A stretch of 64,000 nucleotides of DNA, taken from Marinobacter denitrificans (GTDB lineage: Bacteria; Pseudomonadota; Gammaproteobacteria; Pseudomonadales; Oleiphilaceae). The translations under genes and the position numbers were made by a program. The notes beneath the pieces were generated by a model, which was not told where the DNA came from, searched no databases, and saw only the letters and a program-made list of their open reading frames with translations. This document shows positions 39,632-48,693 of this stretch, one piece after another (position 1 is the first letter of the stretch; every line of letters starts with the position of its first letter). The stretch is taken from the NCBI RefSeq assembly GCF_008795955.1, contig NZ_VMHN01000002.1, forward strand, positions 854,735-918,734, written 5' to 3'.

Positions 39632-40753
39632 ATGAGATCCGCTCACTTCAAGTCTGCTTTACTGCCTCTGGTTTCTGTCCTGTTTCTGGCCGGCTGCCTG
39701 GACAGTGGCGGTGGTGGTGGCGGTGATGATTCCGAGACAGGCCAGATCATGCCCGCCGGCATTTCCGGGCTGTCGTACACCACCGCCAGCCAAAATGGCA
39801 CCACCGACAGCGAGGGCCGCTATCGTTATTACCCGGGTGAAACCCTGAGCCTGAAAGTCGGTGACCTTGAGCTGGCCGCGGACGTACCTGTTCGACCGGT
39901 GGTGACGCCACTGGAGTTTTTCCCGGACTTGCGGACAGCGTTGCAAATAGCCGGCACCACCGACGAAGGGCTTCAGAGCCACCGTATTACCGAGCAGCAG
40001 CTTCTCCAGAATGTGCCACTGATCAACCTGACCCGTTTCCTGCTCGCACTGAACTGGACGCAAAATATTTCAGAGGGCGAAGGCATTGATATCCGGACGC
40101 GGGTGATAGACCAGTTGAATGGAGCACTGGCTGAGCTGGACCAACCGATTGACTTCACCGTACCGCAGGAGGAATTCGAGGCCGCCGGCAACACCCCCTC
40201 GCCCGCCAACCAGGTGCTCACCCGTATCTGTTTTTACCCCGCAGACAACGAACTGTGCGAGCCAGCGCCCACGGACGAAGAAATCGCTGCCGCTCCCGAA
40301 CGGCCCGAAGACGAAGACGAGCGAGATGAAGACGTTGAGTATCGCGAAGACCTGGAGAACAAGCGCGACCGGATCATGAACTCCGTCCGCAGCCTGGAAG
40401 ACGCCGATGTCGACGACGCCAGAAATTACCTCACCCGGGAGCTGGACGCCATCACCACCCAGCTGTCCAATCGTTATTACCTCAACGACGACGTGGTGGC
40501 GTTGCCGGCAACCGATACCGCCATCAAAACCGTCAGCGTGCAGAAAATAGCCGGGGAACCTCAGCTGGGCGAAATAGAAGCTGTCAGTACCCGGGAGCAG
40601 GACCTGGTGGTTCACTCCTTTGACTGGCAGGCAGCTTCAGTAGATTACTTTGTGGCTGGGGAATCAGGAGGGGAATCAGAACTACTGGTGAACTTCCGCC
40701 CGGAAGACACCTATCGCTGGGTGAAAAAACAGCTACGCGTCGTTATCGAATAA
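39632..40753 (+). CDS. hypothetical lipoprotein
   Basis: A 373-residue predicted lipoprotein. The start at 39632 (MRSAHFKSALLPLVSVLFLAGC) puts the lipobox LAGC at the right place; an ATG at 39563 would bury it. A Gly/Asp-rich stretch follows the Cys. Then come GLSYTTASQNGTTDSEGRYR and VTPLEFFPD, reminiscent of a short carboxypeptidase-regulatory-like fold, then an acidic Glu/Asp/Arg segment (about residues 215-245). No catalytic motif was recognised. Related proteins seem common in marine gammaproteobacteria. Confidence 0.75.
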   Translation: MRSAHFKSALLPLVSVLFLAGCLDSGGGGGGDDSETGQIMPAGISGLSYTTASQNGTTDSEGRYRYYPGETLSLKVGDLELAADVPVRPVVTPLEFFPDLRTALQIAGTTDEGLQSHRITEQQLLQNVPLINLTRFLLALNWTQNISEGEGIDIRTRVIDQLNGALAELDQPIDFTVPQEEFEAAGNTPSPANQVLTRICFYPADNELCEPAPTDEEIAAAPERPEDEDERDEDVEYREDLENKRDRIMNSVRSLEDADVDDARNYLTRELDAITTQLSNRYYLNDDVVALPATDTAIKTVSVQKIAGEPQLGEIEAVSTREQDLVVHSFDWQAASVDYFVAGESGGESELLVNFRPEDTYRWVKKQLRVVIE

Positions 40754-40768
40754 CCCGTGCGGGCGCCC

Positions 40769-42076
40769 TCAGGCGCCTACGATACGGGCCAGGTTCCAGC
40801 GGGACTCTGCGCCGGTAACGTCATAGTGCTCCGGGTTGAGTCCCTCTGTGCCATGTGGCAGGCACTCGGCGATGGACAGTGCCTCGTAAGCATTGCGACC
40901 CTCGTTATACTTCGCAAGATCCACGATCCGGGCAGACTTCAGGGGCTGGTGAGCGCGATCCGTCATCACCATCACCTTTGGCCACAAGCGACGCTCCGGC
41001 GTATGGGAAACCACAATACCGCGCTGTCCATCAGTCAGTTCAACCAGGCTGCCGGTAGGATAGATACCAATGGCCTGGATGAACTGCTCTGCCAGATCTT
41101 CCTGGAACTCGATGTTGCGCATGTCGTACAGCAGATTCACGGCACGGGCTGGTGTCATCGGCTCGCCGGAATCGCGGGGGCCGATCAGGGTCTCAAAATA
41201 CTCCGCAAGCCCGGCAATCTTGGCAAGCAGCGGAATCCGGTCGCCCCGGATACCATCCGGGAAACCGGAGCCGTTGTGGCGCTCCCGGTGCCCCTGAACA
41301 ACGCTGATAACAGCACGGGATACGCCTGTGTCCGACAGCTTGGCTACGCCTTTATCCACGTAACTGCGATAAATCGCGAAATCGTCGGCGTTCAGCTTGC
41401 CCTCGTTGCGGAGGATCTGTTTCGGAAGTTCCAGCTTACCAATCTGCGACAACAGGCAGCCAAGGCCAAGATGGTTCAACAGGCCCTCATTCAGGCCAAG
41501 CTGCCGGCCGCATATCAGGGCCCATACGGCAGTGTTAAGGGAGTGGCGGTAGGTGTAATCGTCGTGGTGCCGCGTGCGGCTGAGCCACAGCAGTGCATCC
41601 GGGTTGCGAACAACGCTGTCGACCATCCTCCGGGTAACCGCAGCCACTTCCCGCAAATCTGGTGTGGCCCCTTCCTGAACTGCCTGAAAAACCCGGTGAA
41701 GAGAAACCTCGGCATCCATCATCACCTTTCTGGAAACCTTCAGCTCTTTCTTCATGGTGGTGACATTTTCGTAGCTGACCGGGTCCTTGATGCTCAGCGG
41801 TGGCAGCTGGACGGCTTCCCGGTTGTTCGCCTTGCGCTGGGATTTGCCAGCGACAAAGCGACTGCCCGATTTAGTCTGTTCGATGCTTTCACGGGATTCC
41901 GCTACGTCTATGACAACCCACTTGCAGTAGGATACCAGTGAACGGATGTCGTCCTGGGAACGGATATGGAAACCCTGGATAGGGAACGGTGTCTGGTGCC
42001 ACGGGCGGTCCAGATCAGACACAAACATGCCGATTTCAAGATCCTGGACAGCTATTTTCTTTTGACGGACTCCCAC
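40769..42076 (-). CDS. DUF3391/HD-GYP-family protein with degenerate active site
   Basis: A 435-residue protein built like c-di-GMP phosphodiesterases: an N-terminal DUF3391 region (KIAVQDLEIGMFVSDLDRPW) and an HD-GYP-like domain (about 190-390). The key residues are altered. The HD pair in LLHDIGK is SQ (LLSQIGK), HHER is HRER and GYP is GFP, and the later DxxD region reads EYFETLIG. Phosphodiesterase activity is doubtful; a c-di-GMP-binding or scaffold role is possible (inference). It converges on the lipoprotein gene with a 15-base gap. Confidence 0.88.
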   Translation of the reverse strand: MGVRQKKIAVQDLEIGMFVSDLDRPWHQTPFPIQGFHIRSQDDIRSLVSYCKWVVIDVAESRESIEQTKSGSRFVAGKSQRKANNREAVQLPPLSIKDPVSYENVTTMKKELKVSRKVMMDAEVSLHRVFQAVQEGATPDLREVAAVTRRMVDSVVRNPDALLWLSRTRHHDDYTYRHSLNTAVWALICGRQLGLNEGLLNHLGLGCLLSQIGKLELPKQILRNEGKLNADDFAIYRSYVDKGVAKLSDTGVSRAVISVVQGHRERHNGSGFPDGIRGDRIPLLAKIAGLAEYFETLIGPRDSGEPMTPARAVNLLYDMRNIEFQEDLAEQFIQAIGIYPTGSLVELTDGQRGIVVSHTPERRLWPKVMVMTDRAHQPLKSARIVDLAKYNEGRNAYEALSIAECLPHGTEGLNPEHYDVTGAESRWNLARIVGA

Positions 42077-42255
42077 GGGACACCTCTACACGTGAACGAA
42101 TCGAGAATCACCATTGTGACGGGCCCGGGGAAAGAGTCCATTACAATTTTGTAGTGCAGAGTAACCCGAACGGCACAAAGGGTAACGAAAACTATCAACG
42201 GGAAACAAAGTGTAGCAGTGTGACCACGCTCACAATTAAACACATTGTCAGAAAA

Positions 42256-42861
42256 CTACTCGTCTTCCTCGCAGATGGCATCGTCCAGCTCCGGGGGCCG
42301 GGTACTGAGCCTTCCCCTGGGCGACTTGCGGGTATAGATGGTGTAGGGAACAGAAGAAGCGCGTATATAGTCAGTATTCTCACTGTCGTCACCACTGCCG
42401 CGAACCGTGTTGACTGGCTGGCAGGATACAAGCAGGCCCAGAGAGGCTCCGATATCGGTGACCAACGCATCCGGATCTGAGGGATTGATGGCCATGCAGC
42501 GGGCGTCAGGCCCTGCGGGTTCGCCGGTACTGGCCAGGACATCTTCGCCGCTGGCACCGCAGGCGCGAATGCCGGTACCACATTCAGCCGTGCTCGCCTC
42601 CTCGTGGCTGCTATCCACCAGTCGCCACTTTCGAGTGCTGCACTGGGTTTCAACCGTCACAGGCGTGGACTTGTTGTCGACCACCCACCATTCCGGATAT
42701 TCAGCCGTCTGCCAGGTGAGCTTTACCTGCCTCGCCTCCCCTTGCGAATTCTCGGCCGGAAACACTGCGTAGTGACTGTAATAAGACGCGCAACCGCTCA
42801 GCAGCAGCGGCACGGCTGCGACCCAAAGCCGCAGGAGGGGGAACAAACCGGGGTATTTCAT
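42256..42861 (-). CDS. hypothetical lipoprotein
   Basis: A 201-residue predicted lipoprotein from the ATG at 42861 (MKYPGLFPLLRLWVAAVPLL) with lipobox LLSGC. The mature part has several cysteines (TQCS, AECGTGIRACG, ARCMA, LVSCQ), suggesting disulfides, and an acidic C-terminus ending CEEDE. No family recognised. It lies 16 bases after a PilZ gene on the same strand. Confidence 0.65.
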   Translation of the reverse strand: MKYPGLFPLLRLWVAAVPLLLSGCASYYSHYAVFPAENSQGEARQVKLTWQTAEYPEWWVVDNKSTPVTVETQCSTRKWRLVDSSHEEASTAECGTGIRACGASGEDVLASTGEPAGPDARCMAINPSDPDALVTDIGASLGLLVSCQPVNTVRGSGDDSENTDYIRASSVPYTIYTRKSPRGRLSTRPPELDDAICEEDE

Positions 42862-42877
42862 ACTGATAACATCCGTA

Positions 42878-43150
42878 TCACTGGTCTGCGAACTGCAGGC
42901 CGAATCCGTCATTGGTCTTGCGCACCACTACCATATCCAACACCGGCGCAGGTACCGGCAAGCCCTGCACCTGAACCTGCACCCTGTCGCCGATTGTCGG
43001 TTCGAATGGCTCGGTATCAACCACGATGAAAACACCGCCATCGGATATATCTCTGGTCGAGAACACAAACTCACCCAATTCTTCGTGAGTCACGCGGACC
43101 TTTGCACTCATCGCTGTGCGATTGTGTATTCTGCGATCATTCCCAACCAT
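42878..43150 (-). CDS. PilZ domain protein
   Basis: Small putative c-di-GMP effector, 90 residues from the ATG at 43150, which has a GGGA site 9 bases upstream; in-frame ATGs at 43177 and 43201 are alternatives. PilZ features are NDRRIHNRTAMSAKVRV (RxxxR-like), STRDISDGGVFIV (D/NxSxxG) and the ending GFGLQFAD. Its proximity to the degenerate HD-GYP protein hints at c-di-GMP signalling, but no direct link is visible. Confidence 0.8.
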   Translation of the reverse strand: MVGNDRRIHNRTAMSAKVRVTHEELGEFVFSTRDISDGGVFIVVDTEPFEPTIGDRVQVQVQGLPVPAPVLDMVVVRKTNDGFGLQFADQ

Positions 43151-43235
43151 AGTCTGTGTTCCCACCACTTTTTGCATAGTTTTTATAGTCTTCCGAAGCA
43201 TACCACCATTTTTTGAGGAATATGACAACGGTGTA

Positions 43236-43271
43236 TTGACACCCGCCTGAACAGGAATGAGAATGGTTGCT
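43236..43271 (+). promoter_or_regulatory. promoter with Fur-like box ahead of the iron-binding protein gene
   Basis: A perfect -35 TTGACA (43236-43241), a 17-base spacer and -10 GAGAAT (43259-43264) are seen. A stretch at 43253-43271 matches about 10 of 19 positions of the Fur consensus, including AATGAGAAT, and overlaps the -10. The promoter is plausible and the Fur box is weak. Confidence 0.4.
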
Positions 43272-43345
43272 GTTTTTAAACATTGCTGAATCTCAATACA
43301 GTTCGGCAAGCCCCTCTTACCGGAAGAATCAAAGGAAGGTACAAC

Positions 43346-44359
43346 ATGCGCCTGAAACTTGCCGCTACCGCCATCGCAGCAGCCTGCGCCCTGCCCATGC
43401 AGGCCAGCGCTGATGGCGAGGTCAACATCTACTCTTACCGCCAGGCTTATCTTCTGGAACCACTCCTGAACGCCTTTGAAGAAGACACTGGCATCGAAAC
43501 CAACGTGGTCTTCGCCAAGAAGGGCCTGGCAGAGCGGCTGGAGCGCGAAGGTCGTAACAGCCCGGCCGACCTGGTGATGACGGTTGATATCTCCCGCATC
43601 AATGAACTGGTAGAGCGTGACCTTGTACAAAGCGTCGAGAACGACACCCTTGAGAAAAACATTCCGGAGAACCTGCGCCACCCGGACGGAAAGTGGTTTG
43701 CACTGACTACCCGTGGCCGCCTGATCTTTGCTTCCAAAGAACGTGTTGAAGAAGGCGAGATCACCACCTACGAGCAACTGGCCGACGAAAAGTGGAACGA
43801 TCGCATCTGTACCCGCAGCGGCAAGCACCCTTATAACATTGCCCTGTTCTCCTCAATGATTGCCCACCACGGCGAAGAGCAGACGGAAGAATGGCTGGCC
43901 GGCCTGAAAGACAACCTGGCGCGCAAGCCACAAGGCGGCGACCGCGACCAGATCAAGGCCATCCACGCCGGCGAATGTGACATTGCCATTGGTAACAGCT
44001 ACTACTACGGCAACATGCTGAACGACGAGAACCAGCGTGAGCAGGCAGAAGCGGTGCGCCTGGTATTTCCCAACGCCGATGGTCGTGGCACCCACATCAA
44101 CATCAGCGGTATCGCGCTGACCAACAGTGCCCCCAACCGTGACAACGCCATTCGCCTGATGGAGTTCCTGTCCACACCGAAGGCCCAGCGGATCTACGCC
44201 GAAGCCAACACTGAATACCCGGCCAACCCGGAGGTGAAGCCTTCCGGAATTGTTGCCGAATGGGGCGAGATCAACCCGGATGACCTGTCCCTGCAGGAAA
44301 TCGCCGAGAATCGCAATGCAGCGGTGAAGATGGTGGATCGCGTTGATTACGACAACTGA
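43346..44359 (+). CDS. ferric iron ABC transporter substrate-binding protein (FbpA/FutA-like)
   Basis: Periplasmic Fe3+-binding protein, 337 residues. An AAGGAAGG ribosome site precedes MRLKLAATAIAAACALPM, a Sec signal cut near ASA-DGE. The mature start VNIYSYRQAYLLEPLLNAFE and the tyrosine cluster GNSYYYGNML (likely iron ligands) are typical of the FbpA group. A strong terminator separates it from the permease gene. The ligand is inferred from the family. Confidence 0.88.
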   Translation: MRLKLAATAIAAACALPMQASADGEVNIYSYRQAYLLEPLLNAFEEDTGIETNVVFAKKGLAERLEREGRNSPADLVMTVDISRINELVERDLVQSVENDTLEKNIPENLRHPDGKWFALTTRGRLIFASKERVEEGEITTYEQLADEKWNDRICTRSGKHPYNIALFSSMIAHHGEEQTEEWLAGLKDNLARKPQGGDRDQIKAIHAGECDIAIGNSYYYGNMLNDENQREQAEAVRLVFPNADGRGTHINISGIALTNSAPNRDNAIRLMEFLSTPKAQRIYAEANTEYPANPEVKPSGIVAEWGEINPDDLSLQEIAENRNAAVKMVDRVDYDN

Positions 44360-44375
44360 TTAAGCGCCTCACCCT

Positions 44376-44408
44376 AAAAAAGCCGGGACGTTGGTCCCGG
44401 CTTTTTTG
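44376..44408 (+). terminator. terminator after the iron-binding protein gene
   Basis: A perfect 8-base stem GCCGGGAC/GTCCCGGC with a GTTG loop is flanked by an A-run and a T6 run. It lies 17 bases beyond the stop and likely lowers transcription into the permease gene. Confidence 0.9.
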
Positions 44409-44452
44409 TACAATCCCGGCCCTGTGTTTTTTCATAAACTCCAAGGGAACCT

Positions 44453-46141
44453 ATGACCGAGGCCATTACCGCTGAGCAGACCGGAGCAGACAGCCCCCTG
44501 CTGGCCAGGCGGACCTCGAAACGCTGGCTGATTACCGCAGCGCTCACCACAGCCATTGTGGTGCTTCCGGTTCTGTCTGTAATTATCTTCGCGTTGTTTC
44601 CCGAAGAGAACATCTGGCCTCACCTGCTTGATACCACCCTCCCCCGCTATCTGACCACCACGCTACAGCTGATGGCCGGCGTTGCCATCATCACCCTGAC
44701 GATTGGCCTTGCCACCGCCTGGGCTGTGACCATGTGTGAGTTTCCGGGGCGCAGGTTTTTCGAGTGGGCCATGCTGCTGCCATTTGCAGTACCGGCTTAT
44801 GTAATCGCCTATGTATACACCAGCCTGCTGGATTACGCCGGGCCGGTTCAGACCACCCTGCGGGAATGGTTTGGCTGGCGTAACGCCGCGGATTACTGGT
44901 TCCCGGAAATTCGCAGCCTGGAGGGTGCCACGCTGATGATCGGCCTGGTGCTTTACCCGTACGTCTACCTGCTGGCACGGGCGGCATTTCTCGAGCAGTC
45001 ACCGTCATTATTTGCCGTCAGCCGCAGCCTGGGCCACTCGGCGCTGAGCACGTTTTTCAGGGTGGTATTGCCCATCGCCCGCCCGGCCGTTGCCGTGGGG
45101 CTGTCGCTGGTGATGATGGAAACACTGAACGATTTCGGTACCGTCGACTTCTTTGCCGTCCAGACCCTCACGGCAGGCCTGTTCGACACCTGGATGAACC
45201 TGGGTAACCTGGGCGGTGCCGCGCAGATCGCCACTACCATGCTGGCTTTTGTGGTCATCCTGGTCACCCTTGAACGATACTCCCGGCGCAAACAGCAGCA
45301 ATTTGCGGCCCGGGACAACCGCGACCCCATTCGCCGCTTCACCATGTCGTTCCCGCGCCAGCTCATCTGCGTGGCTGTCTGCGCGCTGCCGGTTATTTTC
45401 GGCTTCCTGCTACCGGCCATCACCCTTGGCCAGTATGCCTGGGAATACTTCGACGAAAGCTGGAACACCGATTTTATCCGCAACACCCTGAACAGCCTGT
45501 TCCTGTCCGGCACCGCTGCGCTGACCACGCTGGTCGTTGGCGTCACCCTCGCCTACAGCCGGCGGCTGCACAATACCCGCGGCATGCAGATCATGATGCG
45601 CCTATCCAGCCTCGGTTATGCGATGCCTGGCGCTGTGCTTGCGGTGGGGGTGATTGTGCCACTGGCGGCTTTCGACAATCAGGTGGACAGCATCATGAGA
45701 GACACCTTTGGCGTCAGCAGCGGGCTGCTCCTCAGTGGCTCTGCGTTTGCCCTCATATTTGCCTATACGGTACGTTTCCTGGCGGTATCGGCGGGCAGCG
45801 TGGAGAGTGCCCTGCAGAAAATCACACCGAGCATGGACATGGCTTCAAGATCGCTTGGGCACACGCCCGGGCAAACGCTGGTAAAGGTGCATCTCCCCAT
45901 GCTCAGGGGCACCCTGATTACTGCGGCTCTGGTGGTGTTTGTGGATGTAATGAAGGAGTTGCCGGCCACGTTGATTCTGAGGCCGTTCAACTTCGAGACC
46001 CTGGCCACTTACGTGTATCAGTTTGCCTCGGACGAACAGCTCGCCCACAGTGCGCTGCCCGCACTGATCATCGTACTGGCCGGCATTATACCGATTATTC
46101 TGATGAGCAAGTCCATCTCCGGTACCCGCAGCATCAGCTGA
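44453..46141 (+). CDS. ferric iron ABC transporter permease (FbpB-like)
   Basis: A 562-residue inner-membrane protein made of two fused permease halves, as in FbpB/SfuB, with about twelve spans. The cytoplasmic EAA loops are visible twice (VSRSLGHSALSTFFRVVLPI and ASRSLGHTPGQTLVKVHLPM). It works with the binding protein upstream. No ATPase gene follows; the next gene is on the other strand. Confidence 0.9.
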   Translation: MTEAITAEQTGADSPLLARRTSKRWLITAALTTAIVVLPVLSVIIFALFPEENIWPHLLDTTLPRYLTTTLQLMAGVAIITLTIGLATAWAVTMCEFPGRRFFEWAMLLPFAVPAYVIAYVYTSLLDYAGPVQTTLREWFGWRNAADYWFPEIRSLEGATLMIGLVLYPYVYLLARAAFLEQSPSLFAVSRSLGHSALSTFFRVVLPIARPAVAVGLSLVMMETLNDFGTVDFFAVQTLTAGLFDTWMNLGNLGGAAQIATTMLAFVVILVTLERYSRRKQQQFAARDNRDPIRRFTMSFPRQLICVAVCALPVIFGFLLPAITLGQYAWEYFDESWNTDFIRNTLNSLFLSGTAALTTLVVGVTLAYSRRLHNTRGMQIMMRLSSLGYAMPGAVLAVGVIVPLAAFDNQVDSIMRDTFGVSSGLLLSGSAFALIFAYTVRFLAVSAGSVESALQKITPSMDMASRSLGHTPGQTLVKVHLPMLRGTLITAALVVFVDVMKELPATLILRPFNFETLATYVYQFASDEQLAHSALPALIIVLAGIIPIILMSKSISGTRSIS

Positions 46142-46166
46142 TGCCGCGATTCGGGGCACAGGTTTG

Positions 46167-46652
46167 CTAGATGACCGCCCTGGAATGGGCGCCCTGCACC
46201 ACGAACCGTCCCTGGAACACCGCCACAGGCTCACTGACCGGCTCTGTTGAGGGTTCACCACAGTAAACTTCGGCAATCAGAGACAACCGCCCCTTGCCGT
46301 GGCGCGCCAGGCTCTTGCGGAAACGATCCGGAATCTCACCACCGGGGAGGCGGCAAAGAGCATAGAAGTCCCCTTCAACCGGTTCGATGTGCTCGATTTC
46401 TCCCACCTGTATCACCACATTGCCGGCGAGCCCCAGATCAGACAAAACAAGTTCAACCAGGCCCCAGGCGGAAATCACCGCAACGGAGTAAACACTGCCG
46501 CCAAAACCGGTGCCCTGGTGGTTATGATTCGGCTCAAGGGGAGCGCTGACCAGCAACGCGTGGCCGTCGTAGGAAAGCAATTCCACACCCAACGCTTCCG
46601 AGAGCGGAATCATGCTGTGAATGCGTTTCTGAAACCGGGCTAACTGAGTCAT
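46167..46652 (-). CDS. YiiD-type putative thioesterase
   Basis: Hotdog-fold protein of the thioesterase (YiiD C-terminal) group, 161 residues. IPLSEALGVELLSYDGHALL, the central helix NHNHQGTGFGGSVYSVAVIS and the following ALCRLPGG are the family features. The substrate is unknown. Its nearness to an acyl-CoA synthetase suggests acyl-CoA chemistry (inference). Confidence 0.8.
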   Translation of the reverse strand: MTQLARFQKRIHSMIPLSEALGVELLSYDGHALLVSAPLEPNHNHQGTGFGGSVYSVAVISAWGLVELVLSDLGLAGNVVIQVGEIEHIEPVEGDFYALCRLPGGEIPDRFRKSLARHGKGRLSLIAEVYCGEPSTEPVSEPVAVFQGRFVVQGAHSRAVI

Positions 46653-46719
46653 ATTCCCTCCTGAATATGCCCTCAGTTTATGCCCGTTTCAACGCTTTCC
46701 CTATGCGACTAACGTCGGT

Positions 46720-48387
46720 TTACTGCCAGATGACAGGCTCGCGTTTGGCGTACCAGCTATCGACTTTTTCCCCGTACGCATCCTCAACCACATTACGCTT
46801 CAACTTGAGCGTTGGTGTCAGGAAGCTGTTCTCGATAGACCATTCGTCACTGACCACGGTAATGAACGCAAGCTGCTCGTGGGGATCAACCGTCTTGTTC
46901 ACATCGGTAATCAGTTGCTTGAAGCTGGCCTCGATATCCCGGCGGAATGCCTCGTCTGCCATCTTCGGGCGAATCTCTTCACCCAGCATGACCAGGGCGT
47001 GGGGCTGGGTCTGGTTGGCACCGGACACACACACCATCTCGATGGCCTCATGGGACATCAGGCGGTTCTCGATCGGCGCCGGAGCAATGTACTTGCCCTT
47101 GCTGGTCTTGAAGATCTCTTTGATGCGACCGGTGATTTTCAGGCGGCCCATCTCGTCAAGCTCACCCTTGTCACCGGTTTTCAGGAAGCCATCTTCGGTG
47201 AAGGTTTCGCGGGTTTTCTCTTCGTCCTTGTAGTAGCCCATCATGGTGGCCGGGCTCTTCACCAGTATTTCCCCTTCATCGGAAATCTTCACTTCCACGC
47301 CAGGCAGCGCTTCGCCTACGTAACCAGTGCGCGAACGGCCCGGCTTGTTCATGTGGGAATAGGCAAAGTTCTCGGACATGCCGTAGCCTTCCAGCAGTTC
47401 CAGCCCCAGGTTGCGGTACCAGTCCAGCACATCGTGGGACAACGGAGCAGAGCCACTGCCGGCCAGCTTGACCTTGTTCAGGCCCAGGCCCTTGAGTACC
47501 TTTTTCTTGATCAGCTTGTTCAGCAGCGGCACCTTCAGCAACTTGTCCAGCTTCTCTTTCGGCAGTTTCTGCAGGACACCGTGCTGGAACTTGACCCACA
47601 GACGCGGTACAGAGAGGAAGAGCGTGGGCTGTGCCCGCTGCAGATCCTGCACAAAGGTGTCCAGGGACTCTGCGAAGAAGAGCTGGAACCCGGCGTACAG
47701 GGAAGCGAGCTCCACAAATGTGCGCTCAAAGACGTGAGCAAGGGGCAGATAGGACAGCATGCGTTCGCCGGACCCCACTTTCAGCACTTCCATGCCGCCT
47801 TCGGCAGCAAAAGCCATGTTGCCGAAACTCAGCATCACACCCTTCGGACGGCCCGTGCTGCCGGAGGTGTAAACAATGGTGGCCAGCTCATCGGCATCAC
47901 GCCGGGTGTTCTCTTCCAGCGGTGGGAATTTGCCCACAATGTCGTCCCATGTTTCGAAATCATTGGGCGGGCTCAGCGGGTAAGAAACACAGCGCACCCT
48001 CTCCGGCACGCCGGATTTCATCATGTCCCAGTCGTCCAGTTTGCCGACGAACAGAACCTCGCATTCGCTGTGCTCAAGAATGTAGTTCACGGTATCCGCG
48101 TTCAGCGTGGGATACAGGGGCACCGAGATGTGGCCTGCCATCCAGATGGCCCAGTCAGACATTAACCACTGGGCGCAGTTCTTGGAGATAATCCCTACCC
48201 GGCTCTTTTCCGGCAGATTCAGGGACTTCAGGTAGGAGGCCATGCGGCGGGCTTCGTCCACCGCGCGTTTCCAGGTGTACTCAACAACCTTGCCGTCGCC
48301 AATAGGCTGGGTCATATACAGGGAGTCCGGCTTGGCCGATTCCCAGTGATAGAGCATATCCAGGGGGAGTTTGTTGGTGGTGTCCAT
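46720..48387 (-). CDS. long-chain acyl-CoA synthetase (AMP-binding family)
   Basis: Activates fatty acids to acyl-CoA through an acyl-adenylate, 555 residues from MDTTNKLPL at 48387 (an ATG at 48402 is also possible; a GGAAGG site lies between). The P-loop YTSGSTGRPKGVM, YLPLAHVFER, EGYGMSE and FLKTGDKGELDEMGRLKITG with the catalytic lysine in FKTSKGKYIAPAPIE are present. It is closest to the FadD15/AMP-dependent group of marine alkane degraders; the substrate range is not shown by sequence. Confidence 0.9.
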   Translation of the reverse strand: MDTTNKLPLDMLYHWESAKPDSLYMTQPIGDGKVVEYTWKRAVDEARRMASYLKSLNLPEKSRVGIISKNCAQWLMSDWAIWMAGHISVPLYPTLNADTVNYILEHSECEVLFVGKLDDWDMMKSGVPERVRCVSYPLSPPNDFETWDDIVGKFPPLEENTRRDADELATIVYTSGSTGRPKGVMLSFGNMAFAAEGGMEVLKVGSGERMLSYLPLAHVFERTFVELASLYAGFQLFFAESLDTFVQDLQRAQPTLFLSVPRLWVKFQHGVLQKLPKEKLDKLLKVPLLNKLIKKKVLKGLGLNKVKLAGSGSAPLSHDVLDWYRNLGLELLEGYGMSENFAYSHMNKPGRSRTGYVGEALPGVEVKISDEGEILVKSPATMMGYYKDEEKTRETFTEDGFLKTGDKGELDEMGRLKITGRIKEIFKTSKGKYIAPAPIENRLMSHEAIEMVCVSGANQTQPHALVMLGEEIRPKMADEAFRRDIEASFKQLITDVNKTVDPHEQLAFITVVSDEWSIENSFLTPTLKLKRNVVEDAYGEKVDSWYAKREPVIWQ

Positions 48388-48693
48388 GGACCTTCCTTGC
48401 ATGTGTTATTCGAGTTATCGGGTTATTTTTGTAAGGGGTTTTGCGTATTCGACTTTAGTAGCCTATTTCAACACAACATTACACGTCAAAACGTGATGCA
48501 TATAGAACTATTCCCCATCACACCTATTCTAGCGCTGTGTTTTCCCCCGGGAATTGACCAATAAGGTACCTTCCCTTACCCCGCAAGCCAATAGCCTGTG
48601 GTAAACTCCCGCCCCGTTATTAAACGGGCGTTCGACACTCACACAGCACTCAGGTCACGCCACGCATATTGAACTGACTCGGGAGACCGGCTT

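Noticed and set aside
42878..43828. 316-residue frame for the PilZ protein
   Set aside because: The upstream two thirds runs antisense to the iron-binding protein gene; only the last 90-107 residues look real.
46879..48165. 428-residue open frame on + strand across the acyl-CoA synthetase
   Set aside because: Antisense of a gene with all AMP-binding motifs intact.
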